64,000 nt of DNA from Nocardioides cremeus (lineage in GTDB: Bacteria > Actinomycetota > Actinomycetes > Propionibacteriales > Nocardioidaceae): NCBI RefSeq assembly GCF_030518195.1, contig NZ_JAULSC010000019.1, forward strand, positions 24,409 through 88,408, read 5' to 3'. This document shows positions 42,282 to 49,528 of the stretch, one piece after another. The notes beneath the pieces were generated by a model. The model did no database searches, was not told the origin of the DNA, and saw only the letters and a list, made by a program, of their open reading frames with translations. How positions within the stretch are numbered: the first letter of the stretch is position 1; every line of letters begins with the position of its first letter. A program made the translations under genes and the position numbers.

Positions 42282-44237
42282 CTAGAGCCACGCGGCTGGG
42301 ATAAGTGCACGACCCTCGTGCCAATCCTCGACGAGACTGTCGCGGAACCAGTCCTCGTCGATTTCAGCGTGCTCGGTCATGATCACCTGGAATCCGGCAT
42401 CGCCTTGAGTGGCCTCGTACGCGACTCGTAGCAGTCGCTCCGCGGCGGCCATATCTCCGATGCGCTCTTCCGCGACGGTCACGGTGTCGGATTCGCGCGG
42501 GAAGTAGACCTGGCTTGGCTGGTCGAGGAAGAGCATGTGCGGCACTGGTCGGGCCGCCTCCGCGTACTGCTGGTGCAGCGCAAGATGGGTGACCATGTGG
42601 TACGCCACCCACGCCTCACCGCTGCCGACGCGGCGCAGCGGGATGGGACCGTTGGGGCCGTCGACAACTACCGTGAGCTCTCGCGCGTCAAACCGAATCG
42701 GATAGCTCGACCATTCGAGATCCAAAGGCGCGGCAGAGGCAGTCATGGTCTGGGAAAGCCGAGAAACGATGGAGGCCATCCGGTCACGTACTGCACCAGG
42801 CCCAACCCTCTCTTCGAGCTCCTGAATCTCGGTCTGCAGCCGAGAGACTCGAAGGCGCAGATCCGCCAGCCGGGTCTCCTCGGCCACGGACTCGAGGAAC
42901 AGAGAGACCCGTCCGAACCAGAGGAGTCGCTGATCGCGCTGGTCGACGTTGCCCTGCAGGCGGCGCTGCTCCAGGTCAAGCGCTTCGAGTTGCCCCGTGA
43001 CCTCAACCATCTGACGCCGCAGGTCACTCGCGCGTCCAGCGAGATCCTCTGCCAAGGCGCGCAACTGCGGCGGGTCCTGAGAGAACGCGGCAACCGTCTG
43101 TTCGAGGCTACGAAGCGAGGCCAGCACGTCGGCATGTGCCGGCAGAGTCTGGTCGAGCTCGGAGGAGCACAGAGGGCACTCGTGGAGTTCGGGTGCACCC
43201 TCTGGGAGCTCAGCCCCGAGTCTTAGCCGCTCGACCTGGTCCGCCGCAGCACTGTCGAAGCCTGAGCGCGCGTCGTAGAAGTCGCGGGTTTCGCTGAGCT
43301 GCTCCTGGGTGGCTTGGTAGTCCTCTCTGAGGGTTCGCGCCTGGTCTCGAAGAGCTCGACGTCGTGTGTTGAGTCGGTCGGTGGTAGCGCTGGCGTCGAT
43401 CTCGCGGTCGTCAGCGTCCTCGATGGTGACGACCTGGAGGCGGGCAATGGCCTCATGTCGAGGAACCGACTCGCCATCTGGCGTCTGAGTGTCGACCGGC
43501 TCGATGGCTCCCAGGTCGATGCCTTCGAGGAGCAGCCTTGACGCCCGGGAGCCTTCGACGTCAGCGAGGTCTTCGAGCTCCCTGACTTGCTGTTGGACGC
43601 GGCGGAGTTCGCGGCGCCGGTCGGCCAAGCGGCGGGCCAGGGCTAGGTCGTCGGCGTCTACCGCTCCGAGGAAGAACGGTAGGGTGTCGCGGATCGAAGC
43701 CTTGACGAAGTCGTCGCTCTGGCGGTGGAAGAGCAAGGTGTTGCTGCTGATCTCGTTCTGACTCTGGAACAGCAGCCGTGAGGCGTGCCTGATGGTGGCG
43801 CTGTAGGTCGGTGCCAGGCGTCCGTCTGGGTCGGCTGTGCGGGGAATGCCGGCGAGCTCGGTCAGCAGCGCTTCCAGTCCTGGGACGTTGGTGACCGGCT
43901 CGAGCGAACCGGCGGCCGGAAGCTCGGTCTGGTCGTACAGGACACATACGTCGTTGGAAGCAGGGCGGCCGGCTTCGGGTCCGCGGCGAGCGACGAGGAC
44001 GCGCGACTCACCCACGACGAGCTCGACGGCGTACCAGGCGACGTTGTCGCGGATCACGCCGTCGGCGACGCGGCACTCGCCGCTGGCAAGGCAGTAGTCG
44101 ACGATGTCGATGATCGCGGACTTTCCGGTGCCGGAGTCGCCGGTGATGATGTTGAGCGCGTCCGTCTTGAAGGGCACGACGCGTGGTTCGCGGTCACCGT
44201 GAGGGAAGAGGATGATCCTGCTCAGTTGGAAGCTCAT
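42282..44237 (-). CDS. ABC-3C system SMC-like ATPase (DUF3732)
   Basis: This 651-residue protein starts at an ATG overlapping the stop of the middle component. Walker A is I-T-G-D-S-G-T-G-K-S at about residues 31-40. Long coiled coils (about 205-310 and 380-510) surround a zinc-hook-like C-P-L-C near 345. The C-terminal head has V-G-S-G-E-A-W and M-L-F-L-D-Q-P-S-Q-V-Y-F, the D-Q-P variant of Walker B typical for DUF3732. These proteins are the ABC ATPase of ABC-three-component systems, thought to sense invading DNA and trigger the effector. Confidence 0.85.
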   Translation of the reverse strand: MSFQLSRIILFPHGDREPRVVPFKTDALNIITGDSGTGKSAIIDIVDYCLASGECRVADGVIRDNVAWYAVELVVGESRVLVARRGPEAGRPASNDVCVLYDQTELPAAGSLEPVTNVPGLEALLTELAGIPRTADPDGRLAPTYSATIRHASRLLFQSQNEISSNTLLFHRQSDDFVKASIRDTLPFFLGAVDADDLALARRLADRRRELRRVQQQVRELEDLADVEGSRASRLLLEGIDLGAIEPVDTQTPDGESVPRHEAIARLQVVTIEDADDREIDASATTDRLNTRRRALRDQARTLREDYQATQEQLSETRDFYDARSGFDSAAADQVERLRLGAELPEGAPELHECPLCSSELDQTLPAHADVLASLRSLEQTVAAFSQDPPQLRALAEDLAGRASDLRRQMVEVTGQLEALDLEQRRLQGNVDQRDQRLLWFGRVSLFLESVAEETRLADLRLRVSRLQTEIQELEERVGPGAVRDRMASIVSRLSQTMTASAAPLDLEWSSYPIRFDARELTVVVDGPNGPIPLRRVGSGEAWVAYHMVTHLALHQQYAEAARPVPHMLFLDQPSQVYFPRESDTVTVAEERIGDMAAAERLLRVAYEATQGDAGFQVIMTEHAEIDEDWFRDSLVEDWHEGRALIPAAWL

Positions 44238-44740
44238 GCGCTCACTCCCCAGAGGGTCAGCTGGTATTGCCAAGTGCCGTTACGTGCCAGCCAGCGCCCA
44301 AGCTTGGTGGCTTCCTTGAGGATCTCGCCGGCGACGGCGCCGGTGCGGTCAAGACGCGTCTTTGTCAGTCGCGTCGGCCCTTGGCTGATCGTCAGCGCGG
44401 GCCGGTCGACGGTCAGGATTCCTTCGCGCACCCCGACGAGCAGTGCTTCACGGACATGCGGGCGAAGCAGCCTCACCCGTCCGGGTGTGAGAAATCGGAT
44501 GTCGGGGTGGTCGGTCAGCCAAACCACGAGGTCAGTGCGTGAGTTGTAGGGGAGCTGTTGACGGGAGTGCTCGTGGAGGAGCAGCGGCACGCAAAGGAAC
44601 GGGAGTGGCCAGGGAAGTCCCTCGCCACGGGCGGCTTCGTAGGCGCTCGCCGCCTGCCGGATCGTGACCGCGAGAAAGTACGGATTGAAGAGGTTCGCCT
44701 CCTCGCGCACCCGTGTTTCCCACGCCGGCAGCGTCGTCAT
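44234..44740 (-). CDS. ABC-3C system middle component
   Basis: This 168-residue helical protein has the typical middle-component pattern: N-L-F-N-P-Y-F-L-A near residue 16, then P-L-P-F-L-C-V-P-L-L-L-H and later G-R-W-L-A-R-N-G-T-W near the end. Middle components link the ATPase to the effector in ABC-3C systems. Its start overlaps the effector gene stop and its end overlaps the ATPase start (ATGA at both), so all three are made together. Confidence 0.82.
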   Translation of the reverse strand: MTTLPAWETRVREEANLFNPYFLAVTIRQAASAYEAARGEGLPWPLPFLCVPLLLHEHSRQQLPYNSRTDLVVWLTDHPDIRFLTPGRVRLLRPHVREALLVGVREGILTVDRPALTISQGPTRLTKTRLDRTGAVAGEILKEATKLGRWLARNGTWQYQLTLWGVSA

Positions 44741-45921
44741 GCTGTGCTCTCTCCGATTGCACTGGACAAGATGCTCTCGAAGTTGGGGTGCCAGCCGACG
44801 CGCATCTGGTCGCTGAGTATGTGGAACGAGCCGCGGGTGACGAAGGCCGCGGTGCACCGTGGGCGGATGGGAAAGTCGGCCTCGAGCTCAAACCACTTGT
44901 AGAACTGCTTAGCCTCGCGCCGCATCTCTTCTTCAGCAGCGGCCGGGCCGATCTCATCGCACATCACGGTGAACCGGCGGCGCCACTCGCTCACGAGGTC
45001 GGACTCGTAGTCGGCAAGGTCGCCGACAGTGAGCAGCTCGGCCCCGAGCCAGCGTGAGCGCTGGCTGAAGGCCTGCATGTAGTCCTTTGCTGCTTGCAGC
45101 ACCCGGGTGCCGGAGACTGGTAGCAGCGCGAGTTGCCGGGCGAACATGCTGTCGCCGACATCGCCCAGGTCGGCGTCAGCCGGCTCGGGCACGTCGATGG
45201 GGAGATTGTCCGCCGTCAACGCGTCACTGAGTGACTCGATCTTCAGGTCGATCTCGATCGAGTTGATGGCTCCCGGACGCTTCTTGCTCAAGTGTTCGGC
45301 GCAGCGTGCGTACCACCACTCAACCATCCGTTCGCGGACATAGTCGACCCGGCTCGGCCGGACGAAACGCAAGCGCTGGTTCAGTCGATCGTCGAGCCCG
45401 TCGATCTCGGGGGCTTCGAAGATGATGCGGACGCGATCGAGCAGGCTCAGGCGCTGGGTGCGGTTGAGGTCACGGAACGCCTTGCGGGCTGCTTGGGTCG
45501 ACACGGCGTTGCTGGCTTTGGCGTAATCGAGGAGCAGCTCTTCGGCCTTCTCGACGTTTCGGTCTGAGATGCCCAGCAGCGCGGGCGCGGAGTCATCGGC
45601 GCATCCCGCCGTCGTGATGAGGAACAGGCATGCGTCGTCGGACAGCTCGCCTGCGACCAGCCGTGCGCACCACACCCGGAGTGTCGTCCACAGGTCCGTG
45701 TTGGCGGTCGTCAGATCCGGCGGTCGCTCGCCCTGGTGGTGCTTGAGTTGCAGGAGCTCCATCGGCTCCGCGCCTAGTGGGAATGTGACGTCGTCGAGTG
45801 TCTCGATCTCGACCAGGAGCGGTGAACCGTCCATACGCTCCAGCGCAGCCAACAGCGAGTACTTGCACTGGTACAGATAGCCCAGGGCCGATGCCGCCGC
45901 ACTGAAAGGGTCCGAGCTCAA
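44737..45921 (-). CDS. ABC-3C system effector with nuclease-like N-terminal domain
   Basis: This 394-residue protein starts at TTG (45921) after GGGGAGGC. The N-terminal domain has A-A-A-S-A-L-G-Y-L-Y-Q-C-K-Y-S-L-L, then E-I-E-T-L-D-D-V-T-F and L-L-Q-L-K-H-H. That pattern (E, then D, then Q-x-K) fits the PD-(D/E)XK-type nuclease domain seen in ABC-3C and Cap4-like effectors. The C-terminal half is the ABC-3C-specific domain (F-Y-K-W-F-E-L-E-A-D-F-P-I-R-P-R). It probably kills the cell or degrades DNA when the ATPase signals invasion. Confidence 0.82.
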   Translation of the reverse strand: MSSDPFSAAASALGYLYQCKYSLLAALERMDGSPLLVEIETLDDVTFPLGAEPMELLQLKHHQGERPPDLTTANTDLWTTLRVWCARLVAGELSDDACLFLITTAGCADDSAPALLGISDRNVEKAEELLLDYAKASNAVSTQAARKAFRDLNRTQRLSLLDRVRIIFEAPEIDGLDDRLNQRLRFVRPSRVDYVRERMVEWWYARCAEHLSKKRPGAINSIEIDLKIESLSDALTADNLPIDVPEPADADLGDVGDSMFARQLALLPVSGTRVLQAAKDYMQAFSQRSRWLGAELLTVGDLADYESDLVSEWRRRFTVMCDEIGPAAAEEEMRREAKQFYKWFELEADFPIRPRCTAAFVTRGSFHILSDQMRVGWHPNFESILSSAIGESTA

Positions 45922-46335
45922 CGTTGCCTCCCCGCCGTACTCGACCGGAACCTAGCATCGCCGACTCGACTTGTCGCCAACATCCGCTTGGCGGCGCGGA
46001 TTCCCGGGTCGGCTTCTTGCGCCGTCTCGTCTTTGAGTAGACCGGCACGATGTCCCGTGCGCTCCACTTTCCCATCGGCAATGGCGTGGTCGGCAGGGGC
46101 GATCAGCGGGATCGTCGCACGGATCTCTGCCCGGCAAATCGCTACCACCTTGCCGGGAACGGCCCGACCGCACAGACCCGTCAAGGTTGCCCGTGGGGAC
46201 GTCGTCAATCTTTCGTGCATCTCGACATTCTTTGTCGAGCTGCAGAGAACCTTGAGCAACGCGAGCCTTGTTCAAAGAACACTGGCCCGCCGGACTTATC
46301 CGCGGCGCCCGGCTCCGGCGCGTAGCGTCTAAGAC
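45922..46335. other. non-coding stretch with palindromic site R2
   Basis: Only overlapping low-quality frames are present. The stretch holds the R2 palindrome and, at about 46270, TGTTC-AAA-GAACA, a short inverted repeat upstream of the 46336 gene that may be an operator. Confidence 0.45.
46205..46255. repeat. recombination-site-like palindrome R2
   Basis: The core is GCATCTCGACA (46217-46227), five bases, then TGTCGAGCTGC (46233-46243): 11-base arms with one mismatch. Outer parts (TCAATCTTTC on the left, GAGAACCTTGA on the right) continue the symmetry loosely. R1 matches the right half and R3 the left half. Arm and gap sizes resemble crossover sites of tyrosine recombinases. Confidence 0.6.
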
Positions 46336-47321
46336 ATGTCGCTGACCGGGCGCCTCGACGATCCTGAGAGCGCGGTCCGCCGTCACTTCGAGGCCGCGTA
46401 CCCCCACATCAAAGAAGTCCGATTCGCGGACACCTCGGCCCCGGCGGCGTCGATCACGATCGACGGCCGATCCCACTCGCTCGTCACGGTCGACTGGTTC
46501 AACCCTGGCCCGCCCAAGGTGCTGCCAGGCGCCGAGCAGGCAGGGGAAGGCCGCTACGACTGGGGTGCGGCCGGAACAGCCTTCGACTACCGAGTCCGGC
46601 TCCTACTGGCGCCCCAGGATCCGGCCGGCTTTGTCGCCGCGGCGGGTGCCCGAAATCTCGCCCGCCGCTGGCGCCAGCCGGCACCAACAGTCGCGTGGTC
46701 CGAACTGGTCGAAGCGATCGCCGGCCTCCAGACGGAACCCAGTCACGCCCGCGAGGCCGTGGCCACCCCGAGTCCACGACGGTCGCGAGGCTGAGTGGGC
46801 TCCTAGCGCTATACGAACAGCTCTACCGCGTTCCGGCGGCTTACCTGACCAGCCATCTGCTCCTCCTCGCCGGACCCGACGCCCAGCTCGACGAACACCT
46901 GGCGCTCGTCGATGACCGGCTCGTCAACGATGTCGCGGCCTTGACTCTGCTGTTCACGGAGAGCCAGCCCGACCTTGCAGGCCGCCATCAGCATGTGGTC
47001 TCCAACCCCATCTTCGACCGCAGCAACGACCTCGGCGGCGCGGACGCGGACCTCATCATCGATGGCACTCTGCTCGAGCTGAAGACCGCGAAGACCCCCG
47101 CGCTGAACAAGCTCACGTTGTGGCAGTTCCTGGGCTATCTGCTGGCCGACACCACCGACCGCCACCAGATCCGCGAGGTCGGCTGGTACTTCTCCCGTCA
47201 CGGATACCTATGGCGGCTCCCGGCCGAGGAGCTACTCGCCCGGCTTCACGGCGACACCCTCGACCTGACCTCCGCCAGGGCGCAGTTCGCTGACCTCCTC
47301 CATGGCAGTCATGCCCTATGA
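46336..47321 (+). pseudogene. frameshifted PD-(D/E)XK-like protein gene
   Basis: The first frame (46336-46794, 152 residues) contains G-A-A-G-T-A-F-D-Y-R-V-R, the usual N-terminal mark of an actinobacterial family of about 330-370 residues. The family's second half continues in a different frame (about 46760-47321): L-S-G-L-L-A-L-Y-E-Q-L-Y-R, S-N-P-I-F-D-R-S-N-D-L, then G-G-A-D-A-D-L-I-I-D-G-T-L-L-E-L-K-T-A-K, with D and E-x-K spaced as in PD-(D/E)XK nucleases. Between about 46700 and 46790 the reading frame changes. This is either a true frameshift or a sequence error. R2 and R3 flank the gene in the same orientation. Confidence 0.65.
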
Positions 47322-47434
47322 GCAATGAGTTCGCGAAGGGCTACCTACGCGACGAGTTGCAGTAGGCCGGATCCCTATTTTGACGGCAACGGCCTTTGGT
47401 CCAAATCCGGCAAAGTAGCCCGCGGCGGGGTCCC

Positions 47435-47456
47435 CAATCTTTCCTGCAACTCGACA
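47435..47456. repeat. recombination-site-like repeat R3
   Basis: CAATCTTTCCTGCA followed by ACTCGACA matches the left arm of R2 with few changes, and the similarity extends about 20 bases further left. The right arm of the palindrome is missing. Confidence 0.55.
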
Positions 47457-47707
47457 TGCTTATGAGCGGGCGAGCGGCCCCGGACGGCAGTCGACGCGGC
47501 GCCGGTCCGGCGCCGGCGCAGCTCCTCCCCGACCGGGCGGCCCTGAGCTTCTGGTTCTCCTGCGCTGCTCGATCGGCCGTGCTCTACTGGGCGCTGAAGC
47601 CCCAGGTGACCCGAGACGCCTGGGGCTTTCCCCTTCGCAACAGGTGGCCCGCGCAGGCCGGATGCTCGCGCCGGCCGGGGCTCGACCCGAGGCCGTTAGA
47701 ACGAGAA

Positions 47708-47742
47708 CAGGTCCCCGTCCTGCTGCGAGGAACGGGGACCTG
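47708..47742. terminator. bidirectional hairpin terminator
   Basis: CAGGTCCCCGT and ACGGGGACCTG form a perfect 11-base stem with a 13-base loop, followed by TCTCCT. It lies between convergent units: the frameshifted plus-strand gene and the end of the Tad operon on the minus strand. Confidence 0.65.
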
Positions 47743-47774
47743 TCTCCTGTGGTCGCTGAGTGACTACCCATCGC

Positions 47775-48677
47775 TCACTGGGTCAGCACTTGGGCCTCAC
47801 CGATTCGGATCGGAAGCGCGTCGGTGGTCAGGTCGAACTCGATGGTTCCGGACTGCCCGCCGCCGGTCCACTCGACGACCCAATGGCTCGTGGCGGTGAC
47901 CTGGTAGGCCCCGTCGGGCTGGTCCGTCGACATCTTCTCGTAGCGGTGCCCACATGTCGGCGAGTCCTTCTTGCCGTAGTGGTCGGCGTACGGGGTGCCC
48001 TTGCCTGTGCAGGTCACCGTGGTCCCGTCGCCCATGTCCCAGACGATGCTGGAGACGCTGGCGGTGGCACTGACCGACACCGACCCCTCGCTGGCCGATG
48101 CAGTGATCGGACCGAACGTGTCGTCCGTCGGGCTGTCGACCCACATCCACACCGGCAGCCCCACTAGCCCAACCCTGTCTGGGCCGGACTCCGGGACGAT
48201 GCCGATCTGGATGGGATCCAGGTCCATCGAGGCGATCGCGCGCTGAGCGAGCACCACGGGATCAATTCTGACTTCTTCGCCTGTCTGCACCCACGTGTAC
48301 TCCCAGGACGATCCGGGCGGCGGGAAGTAGCAGACGTGCCAGGCGCCGTCTTCTTTCGTCTGGCCCGCGGGCGGCTCGAGATCTTCGCCCAGCTCACCAG
48401 CCGAAGGTCCGATCCAGCACTCGTGAAGGCTGCTCCACACCGACCCTCCGGGACCGGTGCAAGGAATCTCTCTCCCGTTGTAGTTGCAGGTGGAGGAGCC
48501 GCCGCCGGTGTCGCCCCCGCCACCGCCGTTGCCGCCACCACCCTCGTCCTCACAGACGACCTCGCCCGTCTCCTCGTCGACGTCGCAGCCATCAGCGTTG
48601 GCCGAGGGTGCCACTGCGACCACGACCACGAACGATGCGCCGAGCATCGCCAGCAGAGCGAGGATGCGCTTCAGCAT
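47775..48677 (-). CDS. secreted Cys-containing protein with PKD-like domain, end of Tad operon
   Basis: This 300-residue protein from the ATG at 48677 has GGGAGGAG as ribosome site. It has a signal peptide (about 1-29, ending A-N-A-D), a low-complexity Gly/Glu stretch with Cys, and a C-terminal part with S-I-V-W-D-M-G-D-G-T-T-V-T-C and H-R-Y-E, a PKD-like beta domain pattern. It overlaps the end of the lipoprotein gene. It probably acts on the cell surface, perhaps as a pilus-associated adhesin or assembly factor. Confidence 0.6.
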   Translation of the reverse strand: MLKRILALLAMLGASFVVVVAVAPSANADGCDVDEETGEVVCEDEGGGGNGGGGGDTGGGSSTCNYNGREIPCTGPGGSVWSSLHECWIGPSAGELGEDLEPPAGQTKEDGAWHVCYFPPPGSSWEYTWVQTGEEVRIDPVVLAQRAIASMDLDPIQIGIVPESGPDRVGLVGLPVWMWVDSPTDDTFGPITASASEGSVSVSATASVSSIVWDMGDGTTVTCTGKGTPYADHYGKKDSPTCGHRYEKMSTDQPDGAYQVTATSHWVVEWTGGGQSGTIEFDLTTDALPIRIGEAQVLTQ

Positions 48678-49234
48678 GACTCCTCCCACAGGAGGTCAGA
48701 GTCGGTCACCTTCCACGCGCCCTTGTCCTTGACGAGGGTGTACTTGACGGGCGCTGGGTTGCGGAGAGGGTTGCCGTCAGGAGTGGTGTAGTCGGGAGTC
48801 CGCACCTTGCCCTTCACCTTCACGGTTACGCCTGAACGGTCCTCGCAGTCCGTGATCTCGATCGAGTTGCCGCGGTTTCGCGGCTCCCCGAGCGTGTGGA
48901 CGTAACTACCGGTCTTCGTGACGTCGGCAATCTTCATGTCGACGACCGCTTCCTGCAGCTCAAGAAACTCTTCACCCGTCGCGACCGGGTTGAGGGTCTT
49001 GAAGTCGATCGTCCGCTTGCGGTGGGCCAGGTCCCTCACCTCGAGGTACTTCGTCAGCTGGGCCGCCGCCTTCTCCTCCGGTGTCTTCGGAGTCGGCGTG
49101 CTGGTGGGTGTCGGCGAGGGGGACGGGCTCGGGGTGTCCTGGACCTTGGGCTCGGTGTCGTCGCCGCCGCAGCCCGTCAGGGTCAGGGCGAGGGCGAGGG
49201 CCACTCCCCCGAGTGCGGAGTGGTGCTTCCTCAT
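48671..49234 (-). CDS. lipoprotein, Tad operon
   Basis: This 187-residue protein has a lipoprotein signal with lipobox L-T-G-C at about residues 19-22, a Pro/Ser/Thr-rich linker (about 34-52) and a small alpha/beta domain. The domain holds L-E-L-Q-E-A-V-V-D-M-K and the end G-A-W-K-V-T-D-S, as in NTF2-like secreted proteins. The Cys would be lipidated and anchored on the outer face of the membrane. Overlaps with both neighbours show an operon. No precise role is known. Confidence 0.65.
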   Translation of the reverse strand: MRKHHSALGGVALALALTLTGCGGDDTEPKVQDTPSPSPSPTPTSTPTPKTPEEKAAAQLTKYLEVRDLAHRKRTIDFKTLNPVATGEEFLELQEAVVDMKIADVTKTGSYVHTLGEPRNRGNSIEITDCEDRSGVTVKVKGKVRTPDYTTPDGNPLRNPAPVKYTLVKDKGAWKVTDSDLLWEESC

Positions 49235-49506
49235 GCGGTGTCTCCTCCTGTGGTGGGCGACGCCATGACTGACCGCTGGCTGACGTCGTTGGCGATGTGC
49301 TCGAGGTGTTCTTCGGCTGCGTCGACCAGCTCGGCCAGCGAGCCGTTGTCGGCGAGGTCGATCCCGAACTTCTTATCGGCGTTGTAGAGCGTGCGGATGG
49401 TGTCGCGCACGAACACGGCCCGCGCAACGCGGCGGGCGTCGAGGTCGGGGCGGTCGCCGCCGGCCGCGACGTATCGGCCGGTGAGTTCCTGGTCGAACGT
49501 TGTCAT
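49231..49506 (-). CDS. small acidic hypothetical protein, Tad operon
   Basis: This 91-residue soluble protein from the ATG at 49506 contains V-A-R-A-V-F-V-R-D-T-I-R-T-L and E-L-V-D-A-A-E-E-H-L-E-H-I. It is helical, with no membrane segment. Its stop overlaps the lipoprotein start. Unknown function; the operon position suggests a pilus accessory role. Confidence 0.55.
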   Translation of the reverse strand: MTTFDQELTGRYVAAGGDRPDLDARRVARAVFVRDTIRTLYNADKKFGIDLADNGSLAELVDAAEEHLEHIANDVSQRSVMASPTTGGDTA

Positions 49507-49528
49507 GTGCTGGTGCTCCCTTCCCGAG

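Larger units (their letters stand above)
47322..47774. other. non-coding stretch with R3 and two hairpins
   Basis: No gene is seen. It holds recombination-like repeat R3, a hairpin at 47597-47628 (AAGCCCCAGG with CCTGGGGCTT) and the terminator at 47708-47742. Confidence 0.5.

Noticed and set aside
47396..47899. Plus-strand frame crossing R3 and the terminator
   Set aside because: It runs through two strong hairpins and into the antisense of the secreted protein gene; no ribosome site.
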